A stretch of DNA of 64,000 bases from Pimelobacter simplex (GTDB lineage Bacteria > Actinomycetota > Actinomycetes > Propionibacteriales > Nocardioidaceae). The notes under the pieces are model-generated. The model made no database searches. It saw only the letters and a list, made by a program, of their open reading frames with translations, and had not been told where the DNA came from. Of this stretch, positions 7,235-15,512 are shown piece by piece; within the stretch, counting starts at the first letter, position 1, and every line of letters begins with the position of its first letter. Location of the stretch: contig NZ_CP096276.1 in NCBI RefSeq assembly GCF_024662235.1, positions 3,472,001 to 3,536,000 of the forward strand, read 5' to 3'. The position numbers were made by a program, and so were the translations under genes.

Positions 7235-8391
7235 GCCGCCTGGGCCGCCTGGGCCGCCTGCTCCCGGCCGCGCTGCTGGCCCTGCCCGCGGCACCGGCCG
7301 CCACCGCGGCCACGGCCCCGCCCGACGACCCGGCGCTCACCCCCGGCAGCCACCGCACGACGCTGCCCGCCGGCGGACCGCGGACCTTCCGCCTCGAGCG
7401 CACCACGCCGGGCAGCACCGTCCACGTCGCCCTCTGGTACGTCGGCGCCGGCGACTCCATCGGCGCGGGCCTCCGGCTCTCCCTCGGGACCGCGCCCGGC
7501 GACGAGAGCTGCGGCAGCGGCGCGGTCTTCCGCCCCACCACCGGCGAGCCGGCCCCGCTGCTCCTGACCTCCGCCTCCACCTGGACCGACGCGCCCGAGC
7601 ACCCCTGCGCGAGCGCGGACACGCTGTCGGTGCGCGTCGGCGTCCCCAGCGACCCCGCCGACCGCGGGCGCGCCGCGACCCTGCTGGTCTACGAGGAGCC
7701 GCCGCTGTCGGCGTACGCCTTCGGGCTGCTGGACGAGCCCCTCACCCCCCCCTGGGTCGCGCCCGCGCCGGCGCCGGACCCGCGTCCCCTCACGCCCGGC
7801 GCCACCCCGGCGGACGCGCCCGTCGTCGACGACGGCACCTACGCGATCACCGTGCGTCCAGGGCGCACCGCGCTCGTCGCGGTCCCGCTCGACTGGGACC
7901 AGACCCTGCGCGCCCAGACCGCCGACGACGCCCTCGCGGTCCACGTGCTCGGCCCGCTGCTCGGCGCCAGCGACGCCTCGACCGCGCCGGGCCGAGCCCA
8001 GTCGCACGTGGTCTCGTTCCTGCACCGCGAGGCCTACGACCCGACAGCGGCCGGCGCCTCCCTCGCGGGCGTCCACTACGTGCTCGTGAGCGCGCCCGAG
8101 GCCCGTCGGCCGGTCACCACCACGCTCACCCTCGCGCACAGCGGCACCGCCGCCGAGGGGGTGCCGGACTACGCGAGCGGCGCGCTCCTCGCGCCCCAGG
8201 CCGATTCGCGCCTGACCGACGGCTCGCTGCGCGCGCCGGCCCCGCCGACCGCACGGCCCACCGCGACCGTCCCCGAGGACGACGACGACGGCCGGACCCT
8301 GCTCCTGGTCGGAGGCGGGATCGCGGCCGCCGTCGCGGTGGCGCTGCTGGTGCGGACTACTCGACGGGCAGGCCGAGCCCGCGGGCGATGA
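7210..8391 (+). CDS. Secreted protein with C-terminal membrane anchor, unknown function
   Basis: The 393-residue protein has a basic N-terminus with an RLG repeat (from a 9-base tandem repeat, GGGCCGCCT type), a hydrophobic core and an Ala-rich cleavage zone near residue 35. A large extracytoplasmic region follows, with two beta-rich halves (about residues 50-190 and 200-340). Near the end come a flexible TARPTATVPEDDDD segment, one transmembrane helix (LLVGGGIAAAVAVALL) and a basic tail. GTG 7210 lies inside the maf reading frame and overlaps it by 25 bases, suggesting coupling; the start could also be the CTG at 7231. It overlaps the convergent acyl-CoA dehydrogenase by 35 bases. I do not recognise the domains. 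Confidence 0.7.
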   Translation: MDRPLGRLSRLGRLGRLLPAALLALPAAPAATAATAPPDDPALTPGSHRTTLPAGGPRTFRLERTTPGSTVHVALWYVGAGDSIGAGLRLSLGTAPGDESCGSGAVFRPTTGEPAPLLLTSASTWTDAPEHPCASADTLSVRVGVPSDPADRGRAATLLVYEEPPLSAYAFGLLDEPLTPPWVAPAPAPDPRPLTPGATPADAPVVDDGTYAITVRPGRTALVAVPLDWDQTLRAQTADDALAVHVLGPLLGASDASTAPGRAQSHVVSFLHREAYDPTAAGASLAGVHYVLVSAPEARRPVTTTLTLAHSGTAAEGVPDYASGALLAPQADSRLTDGSLRAPAPPTARPTATVPEDDDDGRTLLLVGGGIAAAVAVALLVRTTRRAGRARGR

Positions 8392-9556
8392 GCATCCGCT
8401 GCACCTCGGAGGTGCCCTCGCCGATCTCGAGGATCTTGGCGTCGCGGTAGAACCGGGCGACCGGGTACTCCTCCATGAAGCCGTAGCCGCCGAAGACCTG
8501 GGTCGCGATCCGGGTCGCGGTGACCGCCGACTCGCTCGCGTAGAGCTTGGCCACCGACGCGGCCTGCTTGAACTCCTTCATCGACGGCCCGCGGCCGCCC
8601 ATCATGGCGTCCTTCATCGCGGCCGCGCGGTAGGTCAGCAGGCGCGAGGCGTGGAGCATGACCTCGAGGTCGGCGATCTGGAAGGCGACGCCCTGCTTGC
8701 GCCCGATCGGGCCGCCCATGGTCTGGCGGTCGAGGGAGTACTCCACGCACAGGTCGACGCACGCCTGGATCAGGCCCACCGCCAGCGCGGCGATCGCGAC
8801 CCGGCCGTCGTCGAGCGTGGCGAGGAACTGCGCGTAGCCGCGGCCCTTCTCGCCCACCAGGTTGCTCTCGGGCACCCGGCAGTCGACGAAGCTCAGCGGG
8901 TGGGTGTCGGAGATGTGCCAGCCGAGCTTGTCGTACGACGGCTCGGCCACGAAGCCCGGCGTGCCGGACGGGACGATGATCGTGGAGATCTCGGGCTTGC
9001 CGTTCTCCCGGGTGCCGGTGCGCGCGGTCACCGTCACCACCGAGGTGATCGAGGAGCCGGAGTTGGTGATGAACTGCTTGCCGCCGTTGATCACCCACTC
9101 GCCGTTGTCGAGCTCGGCCTTGGTCTTGGTCGCCCCCGCGTCGGAGCCGGCGCCCGGCTCGGTCAGGCCGAAGCCCGCGAGCCGCTGCCCGGCGACGAGG
9201 TCGGGCAGCCAGGTCTTCTTCTGCTCGTCGGTGCCGTAGGTCAGGATCGGGTTGATGCCCAGGCCGACCCCGGCCTCGAGCGTCACGCCCAGCGACTGGT
9301 CCACCCGGCCGAGCTCCTCGATCGCCAGGCACAGCGAGGTGAAGGGGCCGTCCTCGGCGTCGAGCCCGGCGCCGCCGTACTCCTCGGGCGCGGTGAGGCC
9401 GAACAGGCCGAGCTCACCCATCTTCTGGACGACATCGGTCGGGAAGTGGTGCGCCTTGTCCCACTCCGCCACGTGGGGGCGGATGGTGGCGTCGGCGAAG
9501 TCCCGGACGGTACGCCGGAACTCCTCGTGCTCACGCGACAGCTCGAACTGGGTCAT
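8357..9556 (-). CDS. Acyl-CoA dehydrogenase
   Basis: The 399-residue protein matches the family length and order: an N-terminal helical domain, the middle beta domain with FGLTEPGAGSDAGATKTKAE, and a C-terminal helical domain with RKQGVAFQIADLE. The flavin/substrate region FGGYGFMEEYPVARFYRD contains the likely catalytic Glu, and EGTSEVQRMLIARGL follows. It oxidises an acyl-CoA to the trans-2-enoyl-CoA using FAD and passes electrons to ETF. ATG 9556 was chosen because TACGAT ends 6 bases upstream, suggesting a leaderless mRNA; the longer frame would need a TTG start. The closest known roles are short- or branched-chain acyl-CoA oxidation. Confidence 0.95.
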   Translation of the reverse strand: MTQFELSREHEEFRRTVRDFADATIRPHVAEWDKAHHFPTDVVQKMGELGLFGLTAPEEYGGAGLDAEDGPFTSLCLAIEELGRVDQSLGVTLEAGVGLGINPILTYGTDEQKKTWLPDLVAGQRLAGFGLTEPGAGSDAGATKTKAELDNGEWVINGGKQFITNSGSSITSVVTVTARTGTRENGKPEISTIIVPSGTPGFVAEPSYDKLGWHISDTHPLSFVDCRVPESNLVGEKGRGYAQFLATLDDGRVAIAALAVGLIQACVDLCVEYSLDRQTMGGPIGRKQGVAFQIADLEVMLHASRLLTYRAAAMKDAMMGGRGPSMKEFKQAASVAKLYASESAVTATRIATQVFGGYGFMEEYPVARFYRDAKILEIGEGTSEVQRMLIARGLGLPVE

Positions 9557-9562
9557 GGCCCC

Positions 9563-9594
9563 ATCGTAGAGCAAGAGGTTAATGGTTGTTAACC
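9563..9594 (-). promoter_or_regulatory. Promoter and palindromic operator of the acyl-CoA dehydrogenase
   Basis: On the minus strand a -10 TACGAT (9563-9568) ends 6 bases before the ATG. Just upstream lies the dyad GGTTAA-N6-TTAACC (9577-9594), covering the place of the -35 element. Its position and symmetry suit a repressor of fatty-acid or amino-acid breakdown genes. No regulator gene is adjacent. Confidence 0.6.
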
Positions 9595-9630
9595 ACCGAT
9601 CCTGGGGAAATCCTGGGAAAAGCGGACGAC

Positions 9631-9663
9631 GGCGGGACCGGCCCTCACTCGCCCGGTCCCGCC
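9631..9663 (-). terminator. Terminator downstream of the small lipoprotein gene
   Basis: GGCGGGACCGG (9631-9641) pairs perfectly with CCGGTCCCGCC (9653-9663) around an 11-base loop. It lies 50 bases after the stop of the leftward lipoprotein gene and before the promoter of the acyl-CoA dehydrogenase. Confidence 0.7.
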
Positions 9664-9712
9664 GCCGTCACGCACCCGATCGGGTGGCTGGTTCAGCCGG
9701 CGACGGCTGCGC

Positions 9713-10153
9713 TCAGCCGAGCGCCTTCTGGCAGGTGGTCTGCGCCTCGGTGAACAGGTTGACGTCGGCCGGGTCGATCGCGGCGGCGTTGCCGTCGGCC
9801 AGGGCCTGGAGCGTGGTGGCCGAGGCGTCGTCGTACACGGCGTCGACGAAGCAGCTGACCACCTTGGTCACGACGTCCTCGGGCATCGGGATGCCCGCGT
9901 CCTCGCCACCCTTCTTGACGATGCCGCTGTAGCCGGCGACCACCGCGTCGCGCGCGGGCTTGTCGCCGTCGCCCTCGTCCGCGTCGGGCTCGCTGCCCTC
10001 GGTGGAGTCGGTCGCGTCGGTGGACTCGGTCGACTGCGAGGTCTCGTCCTTGGCGGGCTTGTCCGCGCCGGCGTCGTCGTCGCCACAGGCGGTCAGCAGA
10101 CCCGACAGCCCGATGGTGGCGGCCAGGAGAAGGCCGGGGATTCGTACGCGCAT
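9713..10153 (-). CDS. Small putative lipoprotein, unknown function
   Basis: The 146-residue protein has a signal peptide with lipobox LTAC (Cys at about 23). A very acidic, low-complexity linker of Ser, Thr, Asp and Glu (about residues 25-65) follows, then a small folded domain of about 80 residues with two cysteines ([12 protein letters not shown] and TTCQKALG) that may form a disulfide. GAGGAA lies about 8 bases before the ATG. The domain resembles the short alpha-helical modules that follow acidic linkers in many actinobacterial lipoproteins, but I cannot assign a function. Confidence 0.75.
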   Translation of the reverse strand: MRVRIPGLLLAATIGLSGLLTACGDDDAGADKPAKDETSQSTESTDATDSTEGSEPDADEGDGDKPARDAVVAGYSGIVKKGGEDAGIPMPEDVVTKVVSCFVDAVYDDASATTLQALADGNAAAIDPADVNLFTEAQTTCQKALG

Positions 10154-10416
10154 CTGGGGTTCCTCACTTCATGGGTCGAGGCCCGCCTCGGTCGGCGGCA
10201 CCTGCTGCGGAGCGCCACCGACTCGTCCGGCCCACCGCTCTCCCGTCACCGGGGCCGCCCGAGAAGACAACGCGGGGCAAGTCCTCCCCGCCCGCAGCCA
10301 ACCCAAACGCCGGGTGCGGCGTACGTCACCTGCCCGGCCACCGGATACCGCTGAGGCCCGACCAAGCGCACGCCCTAGACTGCGCGAGGTTTCACGAACG
10401 ACGTGAGGAGAAATCG
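10154..10416. other. Divergent intergenic region, 263 bases
   Basis: This gap between the lipoprotein gene (leftward) and the carboxylase gene (rightward) contains the likely carboxylase promoter at its right end and the lipoprotein ribosome site at its left end. I see no small gene, tRNA or strong palindrome in the middle. Confidence 0.5.
10376..10410 (+). promoter_or_regulatory. Promoter -10 and ribosome site of the carboxylase alpha gene
   Basis: TAGACT at 10376-10381 is a good -10 element and would give a leader of about 30 bases. GAGGAG at 10405-10410 sits 6 bases before the GTG at 10417 and fixes that start over the earlier in-frame codon at 10171. Confidence 0.6.
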
Positions 10417-12204
10417 GTGCCCGACATCAAGCCGCTGCGCAAGGTGCTCATCGCCAACCGTGGAGAGATCGCGGTCCGCGTGATCCGTGCCGCGAAGGAC
10501 GCCGGCATCGCCAGCGTCGCGATCTACGCCGAGCCCGACGCGGACGCGCTGTTCGTACGGCTGGCCGACGAGGCCTACGCGCTGGGAGGCGCGACGCCCG
10601 CCGACTCGTACCTGTCCATCGAGAAGATCCTCGACGTCGCCGCCAAGTCCGGCGCCGACTCGGTGCACCCGGGCTACGGCTTCCTGGCCGAGAACGCCCA
10701 GTTCGCCCAGGCCGTCCTCGACGCCGGGCTGATCTGGATCGGGCCCTCGCCCGAGGCGATCGACGGTCTCGGCGACAAGGCCAAGGCCAAGCAGATCGCC
10801 CTCGCCGCCGGCGCCCCGCTCGCGCCCGGCCTCAAGGACGCGGTCAAGGACGCCGACGAGATCGTCGGGTTCGCCAAGGAGCACGGCCTGCCGGTCGCCA
10901 TCAAGGCGGTCTTCGGCGGCGGCGGCCGCGGCCTCAAGGTCGCCCGCACGCTCGAGGAGATCCCCGAGCTCTACGAGTCGGCCGTGCGCGAGGCGATCTC
11001 CGCCTTCGGCCGCGGCGAGTGCCTGGTCGAGAAGTTCCTCGACCGCCCGCGCCACGTCGAGACCCAGTGCCTGGCCGACCAGCACGGCAATGTCGTCGTC
11101 GTCTCCACCCGCGACTGCTCGCTGCAGCGGCGCCACCAGAAGCTCGTCGAGGAGGCGCCCGCGCCGTTCCTCACCCCCGAGCAGAACGAGCGCCTCTACG
11201 AGTCCTCCAAGGCGATCCTGCGCGAGGCCAACTACGTCGGCGCCGGTACGTGCGAGTTCCTCGTCGCCGCCGACGGCACCATCTCCTTCCTCGAGGTCAA
11301 CACCCGCCTCCAGGTCGAGCACTGCGTCTCCGAGGAGGTCACCGGGATCGACCTGGTCCGCGAGATGTTCCGCATCGCCGCGGGCGAGGAGCTCGGCTAC
11401 GGCGACCCGGAGATCCGCGGCCACTCGATCGAGTACCGGATCAACGCCGAGGACGGCGGCAACAACTTCATGCCGGCCCCCGGCACGCTGACCACCTGGA
11501 ACCCGCCGCAGGGTCCCGGCGTCCGCGTCGACGGCGGCTACGAGAAGGGCGAGACCGTCCCCGGCGCGTTCGACTCCCTCGTCGCCAAGCTGATCATCAC
11601 CGGCCAGAACCGCACCCAGGCGATCGAGCGCTCGCGCCGCGCCCTGAGCGAGTTCGAGGTCGACGGCATGCCGACCGCGATCACCTTCCACGAGGTCATC
11701 ACCCGCGACCCGGCCTGGGTGGCGTCGTCCAACCCGACGGGCGAGGGCTCCTTCGACGTCTACACGACGTGGATCGAGACCGACTTCGACAACCAGATCC
11801 AGCCCTACGGCGGCGCCGCGGGCGAGGCCGAGGAGCAGGGCGAGAAGCAGAAGGTCGTCGTCGAGGTCGGCGGCAAGCGCGTCGAGGTCGTCCTCCCGGC
11901 CGGCCTGGGCGGCATCGCCTCCGGCCCCGCCGCGGGCGCCAAGAAGCCCAAGCGCACGGCCGGCAAGAAGGCCGGCGCCGCGGCGTCCGGCGACTCGGTC
12001 ACCTCGCCCATGCAGGGCACCATCGTCAAGGTCGCCGTCGAGGAGGGCCAGCAGGTCGAGGAGGGTGACGTCGTCATCGTCCTCGAGGCGATGAAGATGG
12101 AGCAGCCCCTCAAGGCCCACAAGGCCGGCACCGTGACCGGCCTGAACGCCGAGGTCGGCGCCACGATCGGCAACGGCGAGGTCGTCTGCGAGCTCAAGGA
12201 CTGA
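10417..12204 (+). CDS. accA3: Acetyl-/propionyl-CoA carboxylase alpha subunit (biotin carboxylase plus BCCP)
   Basis: The 595-residue protein contains a biotin carboxylase domain (residues about 5-450: [22 protein letters not shown]-grasp loop [13 protein letters not shown], catalytic VNTRLQVEH) and a C-terminal biotinyl domain with EAMKMEQP, the biotinylated lysine near residue 560. It uses ATP and bicarbonate to carboxylate biotin, which a separate beta subunit passes to acetyl- or propionyl-CoA, supplying malonyl- and methylmalonyl-CoA for lipid synthesis. The length matches actinobacterial AccA3. No carboxyltransferase beta subunit lies inside the window. The symbol follows the mycobacterial name; other genomes call it accC or pccA. 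Confidence 0.93.
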   Translation: MPDIKPLRKVLIANRGEIAVRVIRAAKDAGIASVAIYAEPDADALFVRLADEAYALGGATPADSYLSIEKILDVAAKSGADSVHPGYGFLAENAQFAQAVLDAGLIWIGPSPEAIDGLGDKAKAKQIALAAGAPLAPGLKDAVKDADEIVGFAKEHGLPVAIKAVFGGGGRGLKVARTLEEIPELYESAVREAISAFGRGECLVEKFLDRPRHVETQCLADQHGNVVVVSTRDCSLQRRHQKLVEEAPAPFLTPEQNERLYESSKAILREANYVGAGTCEFLVAADGTISFLEVNTRLQVEHCVSEEVTGIDLVREMFRIAAGEELGYGDPEIRGHSIEYRINAEDGGNNFMPAPGTLTTWNPPQGPGVRVDGGYEKGETVPGAFDSLVAKLIITGQNRTQAIERSRRALSEFEVDGMPTAITFHEVITRDPAWVASSNPTGEGSFDVYTTWIETDFDNQIQPYGGAAGEAEEQGEKQKVVVEVGGKRVEVVLPAGLGGIASGPAAGAKKPKRTAGKKAGAAASGDSVTSPMQGTIVKVAVEEGQQVEEGDVVIVLEAMKMEQPLKAHKAGTVTGLNAEVGATIGNGEVVCELKD

Positions 12205-12233
12205 CCTGGCTCCACCTCCCCCGCACCACGCCG

Positions 12234-12269
12234 GCGCCCGTGTTGAGTAGCACTACTCACCACGGGCGC
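12234..12269 (+). terminator. Terminator after the carboxylase gene
   Basis: GCGCCCGTG (12234-12242) pairs with CACGGGCGC (12261-12269), and an inner GAGTA pairs with TACTC after a 2-base mismatch. It lies 30 bases after the stop and before the first of three secreted-protein genes. Confidence 0.8.
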
Positions 12270-12293
12270 TGTCGTTCCCGGCAGATTGGCGCC

Positions 12294-12872
12294 ATGAACC
12301 TCATCCCCCGCCTCCTGGCCGGCCTCGCCGGCGCCGCCCTCCTCGTCACCGCCGCCCCGGCCGTCGCCTCCGCCGCCGACTTCAGCCACGTCGACGCCGC
12401 CCGCGACGTCCGCTCCGGCACGCTCGACAGCGACGCGATCCGCCGCCCCGAGCCGCGCGAGCGCGCGGGCGACGTACGCCGCCTCCGGGTCGACCACCGC
12501 ACCGACACCCTCGTCCTCACCTTCCGCACCCGCGGCGCCCTGCCCACCGGCCGCTACGTGGTCACCGCCGAGGTCCGCACGCCGGGCGGGACCTTCGAGG
12601 TCAGCCACGGCCGGATGTTCGGGATGACGTTCAGCGACGTCAGCGTCGACAGCGAGCCGATCGTCTGCGCCGGCTACCGCACCGAGATCGACACCTCCCG
12701 CAAGCGGACCACCATGGTCATCCCCACCTCCTGCCTCGGCACCCCGGCCTGGGTCCGCGTCGGCGGCGGGACCGGCATCATCCGCGGCAAGCGCCTCTAC
12801 GTCGACGACGCCCTGCGCGACGGCCGGGTCCGCGACACGATCAAGCTCTCCCCGCGCATCGCCCGCGGCTGA
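12294..12872 (+). CDS. Secreted protein, tandem family member 1
   Basis: The 192-residue protein has a signal peptide cleaved after an ASAAD-type site near residue 27. The mature part shares ordered motifs with its two downstream neighbours: DAARDVRSG with an RRPEPRER stretch, VRRLRVDHRTDTLVLTFRTR, CAGYRTEID, PTSCLGTPAWVRVG and the final SPRIARG. The two conserved cysteines (CAGYR and SCLG) probably form a disulfide. The ATG at 12294 follows a CAGATT hexamer by 6 bases. I know no characterised homologue; the pattern suggests a small, secreted, beta-rich domain. Confidence 0.75.
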   Translation: MNLIPRLLAGLAGAALLVTAAPAVASAADFSHVDAARDVRSGTLDSDAIRRPEPRERAGDVRRLRVDHRTDTLVLTFRTRGALPTGRYVVTAEVRTPGGTFEVSHGRMFGMTFSDVSVDSEPIVCAGYRTEIDTSRKRTTMVIPTSCLGTPAWVRVGGGTGIIRGKRLYVDDALRDGRVRDTIKLSPRIARG

Positions 12873-12874
12873 CC

Positions 12875-12945
12875 TGCCTGCACGCGTGCCGCACGACGAC
12901 CGTCCGGCCTCCGCGCCGGACGGCTCATCGTGGCACGCACAGGCA
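12875..12945 (+). terminator. Long imperfect hairpin between family members 1 and 2
   Basis: An inner perfect 9-bp stem, 12900-12908 with 12915-12923, is extended by imperfect outer arms (TGCCTG at 12875 with CAGGCA ending 12945). The structure begins three bases after the first gene stops and probably ends its transcript. Confidence 0.7.
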
Positions 12946-12962
12946 ATGACATGATGCGCACC

Positions 12963-13550
12963 ATGACACGCACCCCCCTCGCCCGTCTGGCCGCCTGCCT
13001 CGCCGGCGCCGCCCTCGTGGTCGCCGCGACCCCCGTGCTCGCCTCGGCCGCGGACTACAAGCACACCGACGCCTCCCGCGACGCGACCGTCGAGCGGATG
13101 GACGCCGCGAGCAAGGCCCGCATCGACCGCCGCGAGGCCTCGGTCGACATCCGCACCGTGCGGGTCAGCCACACCGCCAGCCACGTCGTCGTCAAGGTCC
13201 GCACGCGTGCCGCGATGCCCGCCGGGAGGTTCTTCCTGATCGCGAGCCTCCGCGTCCCCGGTGGCCGCTCGTACGAGCTCGAGCACATCAAGATGCTCGG
13301 CACCACCCACAGCCAGGTCAGCACCAACGACGAGAAGGTCGAGTGCGCCGGCTACCGCGCCGACATCGACCGCGGCCGCCGCCTCGCCACGCTCGTCGTT
13401 CCCACCACCTGCCTCGGCGACCCCGCGTGGGTCCGCGCCGGTGTGGGCGTCGCCCGGTTCGCCCAGAAGCGGATGTGGTCCGACGACGGCCTCAGCAACC
13501 ACCGCGTCGGCGACTCGCTGCGCTACTCCCCGCGCATCGCCCGCGGCTGA
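12963..13550 (+). CDS. Secreted protein, tandem family member 2
   Basis: The 195-residue protein is a paralogue of its neighbours. A signal peptide ending ASAAD is followed by DASRDATVERMDAASK, EASVDIRTVRVSH, VVVKVRTRAAMP, VECAGYRADIDRGRR, PTTCLGDPAWVRAG and SPRIARG. It is closer to member 3 than to member 1 in the VRVSH/VVVKVRTRA region. The ATG at 12963 was chosen because a CATGAT hexamer ends 7 bases before it and the signal peptide then starts MTRTP; in-frame ATGs lie at 12951 and 12954. Function unknown. Confidence 0.75.
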   Translation: MTRTPLARLAACLAGAALVVAATPVLASAADYKHTDASRDATVERMDAASKARIDRREASVDIRTVRVSHTASHVVVKVRTRAAMPAGRFFLIASLRVPGGRSYELEHIKMLGTTHSQVSTNDEKVECAGYRADIDRGRRLATLVVPTTCLGDPAWVRAGVGVARFAQKRMWSDDGLSNHRVGDSLRYSPRIARG

Positions 13551-13565
13551 CCTGGAGCGCGCACC

Positions 13566-14150
13566 GTGACCCGCCGTCTCGCCGCCGTCCTCGTCACCGC
13601 GGCCGTCCTCGCCACCGGCGCCCCGTCGCTCGCCGCGGCCGCCGACCACACCCACACCGACGCCGCCCGCGACGTCCGCTCCGGAGCGATGCGCTCCGCC
13701 GGCGACACCCTCCGCCGGCCGGAGCCGCGGGAGCGCGGCGTGGACATCCGCACGATCCGGGTCAGCCACCTCGCCGACCGCGTCGTCGTCAAGGTCCGCA
13801 CCCGCGCGGCCATCCCCACCAAGAAGTACTTCGTCGGCGTCGCGCTGCGCCTGCCCGGCGGCGCGATCTACGAGGCCAGCGCCTACAAGTACCGCGGGAT
13901 GAGCAGCAACCAGCTCACCACCGGCCCCGACGACAAGGTGGAGTGCGCCGGCTACCGACTCGACATCGACCGCGCCCGCCGGGTCACCACGGCCGTCGTA
14001 CCGACCACCTGCCTGGGCGACCCGGCCTGGGTACGGGTCGCCGTCGGCGCCGCGCGGTTCACCGCCAAGCGGGTCTATGCCGACGACGGGCTGGACACCG
14101 GGCCGATGCGGAGCGACTACTTCTTCACCCCGCGCATCGCGCGCGGCTGA
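13566..14150 (+). CDS. Secreted protein, tandem family member 3
   Basis: The 194-residue protein, from a GTG start 16 bases after member 2 stops, is probably translated from the same transcript as member 2; GGAG lies 8 bases upstream. It has a signal peptide (LAAAAD cleavage zone), DAARDVRSGAMRS, RRPEPRERGVDIRTIRVSH, VVVKVRTRAAIP, VECAGYRLDIDRARR, PTTCLGDPAWVRV and PRIARG at the end. The same two cysteines are kept. Its N-terminal part (DVRSG, RRPEPRER) resembles member 1 while its middle resembles member 2, as expected after duplication with some sequence exchange. Confidence 0.75.
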   Translation: MTRRLAAVLVTAAVLATGAPSLAAAADHTHTDAARDVRSGAMRSAGDTLRRPEPRERGVDIRTIRVSHLADRVVVKVRTRAAIPTKKYFVGVALRLPGGAIYEASAYKYRGMSSNQLTTGPDDKVECAGYRLDIDRARRVTTAVVPTTCLGDPAWVRVAVGAARFTAKRVYADDGLDTGPMRSDYFFTPRIARG

Positions 14151-14156
14151 GCCCCC

Positions 14157-15350
14157 TCAAGCCGTACGACGCCCGCCGTCGAGGCCGCGGCGGGGCCCCC
14201 GGTCCTCATGACGTACGGCGCGCGCCCGCCCGCCGTCCTTGGCCGCGTAGAGCGCCTCGTCCGCCCGGGCCAGGGCCAGGGCCATGTCGTCGTGCGGGAG
14301 GACGGCGGCGATGCCGAAGCTGGCCGTCGGCGGGTCGGTCTCCCCCGCGCTCTCGCTGTAGCGGTCGGCGATGGCGGCGACGATCTCCTCGGCCGGGCCG
14401 CCGAGGGTGAGCAGGCCGAACTCGTCGCCGCCGAGGCGGCTGACGATGCCCTGCTGGCCGACCACCGAGCGGCAGGCGTCGGCGAAGGCGACGAGGGCGC
14501 GGTCGCCGGCGGCGTGGCCCGAGCCGTCGTTGATGCTCTTGAACCGGTCGAGGTCGGCGACCAGGACGGCGGCGTGCCGGGTGACCCGGGCGTGGTCGAG
14601 CTGGCGCTCGGCGGCCTCGAGGAAGGCCTGGCGGTTGAGAAGGCCGGTGAGGCCGTCGCGGGTGGCCTGGCGGCGCAGCTCGGTGGTCTGCTGCTCGTGG
14701 CTGAGCGCGGACATGCTGAAGGTGACGACGACGAGCAGCAGCATCGTGAGCAGGGTGGTGACCTGGCCGCCGAAGCCGATCCGGAAGACCGCACTGTCGG
14801 GGCCGGCCGCGACGAAGACGACGTCGCGGGCCAGGTAGAAGCCGCCGATCACGCCGGAGACGATCGCCATCGAGGAGACCGCGAAGCGGAACTGCTCGCG
14901 GGCCCCGCCGGCCGGGCGCTCGGTGCGGAGCAGGCGGACCAGCTCCCAGGCCGAGCCGCCGATCAGGATCGCCATGGCGAGCAGGTACGCCACACCGCCG
15001 GACCACACGTCGTGGCGCGGGTCGTCGAGCAGCGAGACGGCGAGGACGACGGCGGGCAGCACGACGAGCTGCCACCAGCGGACCCGGCGCTCACCGAGGC
15101 TGCGGGCACCGGCCCACACGCAGGCGGCGCCGAGGGTGCCGGCGGTGTTGCCGAGGGGGTTGGCCACGACCTGGACGGCGCTGCCGTTGAAGAGGAACAG
15201 CGAGGCGCTCACGATGAAGAACGCCAGCGAGCCGCACCACCAGCCGCTGTAGGCCGAACGGGTCGAGCGGTAGGTGACGCCGTAGAACAGCACGAGGATG
15301 CCGACGGCGACGAGACCGAAGGCCACTCGAAGTGTCACGACGTCCAGCAC
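14157..15350 (-). CDS. Membrane-bound diguanylate cyclase (GGDEF)
   Basis: The 397-residue protein has about six or seven transmembrane helices in residues 1-215 (no extracytoplasmic domain of size) followed by a GGDEF domain. Key motifs are RDGLTGLLNRQAF at its start, DLDRFKSINDG and RLGGDEFG with GGDEF at 307-311. An intact GGDEF signature predicts synthesis of cyclic di-GMP from two GTP. The RxxD inhibitory site expected five residues before GGDEF is absent, so product inhibition may not operate. The GTG start is preceded by TAGCCT at 6 bases. It meets the third secreted-family gene tail to tail with a 6-base gap. Confidence 0.9.
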   Translation of the reverse strand: MLDVVTLRVAFGLVAVGILVLFYGVTYRSTRSAYSGWWCGSLAFFIVSASLFLFNGSAVQVVANPLGNTAGTLGAACVWAGARSLGERRVRWWQLVVLPAVVLAVSLLDDPRHDVWSGGVAYLLAMAILIGGSAWELVRLLRTERPAGGAREQFRFAVSSMAIVSGVIGGFYLARDVVFVAAGPDSAVFRIGFGGQVTTLLTMLLLVVVTFSMSALSHEQQTTELRRQATRDGLTGLLNRQAFLEAAERQLDHARVTRHAAVLVADLDRFKSINDGSGHAAGDRALVAFADACRSVVGQQGIVSRLGGDEFGLLTLGGPAEEIVAAIADRYSESAGETDPPTASFGIAAVLPHDDMALALARADEALYAAKDGGRARAVRHEDRGPRRGLDGGRRTA

Positions 15351-15356
15351 ACCTCC

Positions 15357-15362
15357 AGGCTA
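15357..15362 (-). promoter_or_regulatory. -10 hexamer TAGCCT for the GGDEF gene (leaderless)
   Basis: On the minus strand TAGCCT is followed by GGAGGT and then immediately the GTG. The GGAGGT abuts the start and cannot act as a normal ribosome site, so a leaderless transcript is more likely. Confidence 0.5.
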
Positions 15363-15499
15363 GGCGCGACCCGGGTACGGTGCGCCCCCCTCGCGCGGAA
15401 CCTGGCCGAGGGACGTCCCGGCGTGGTCAATTCGGAGGGTGCGCGGCCGCCGAAGGGAGGACGAAGGTCCCACTGCCGTCCCGGGACCCGGACGGCCCG

Positions 15500-15505
15500 T
15501 AGGCT
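15500..15505 (+). promoter_or_regulatory. -10 hexamer TAGGCT for the first bPH2 gene (leaderless)
   Basis: TAGGCT ends 7 bases before the GTG at 15513. The rest of the gap 15351-15499 shows nothing else I can interpret. Confidence 0.45.
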
Positions 15506-15512
15506 CGCGAGC

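Noticed and set aside
7235..7262. Short GGGCCGCCT tandem repeat
   Set aside because: It encodes the RLG repeats of a signal peptide and has too few units to suggest phase variation or a CRISPR-like array.
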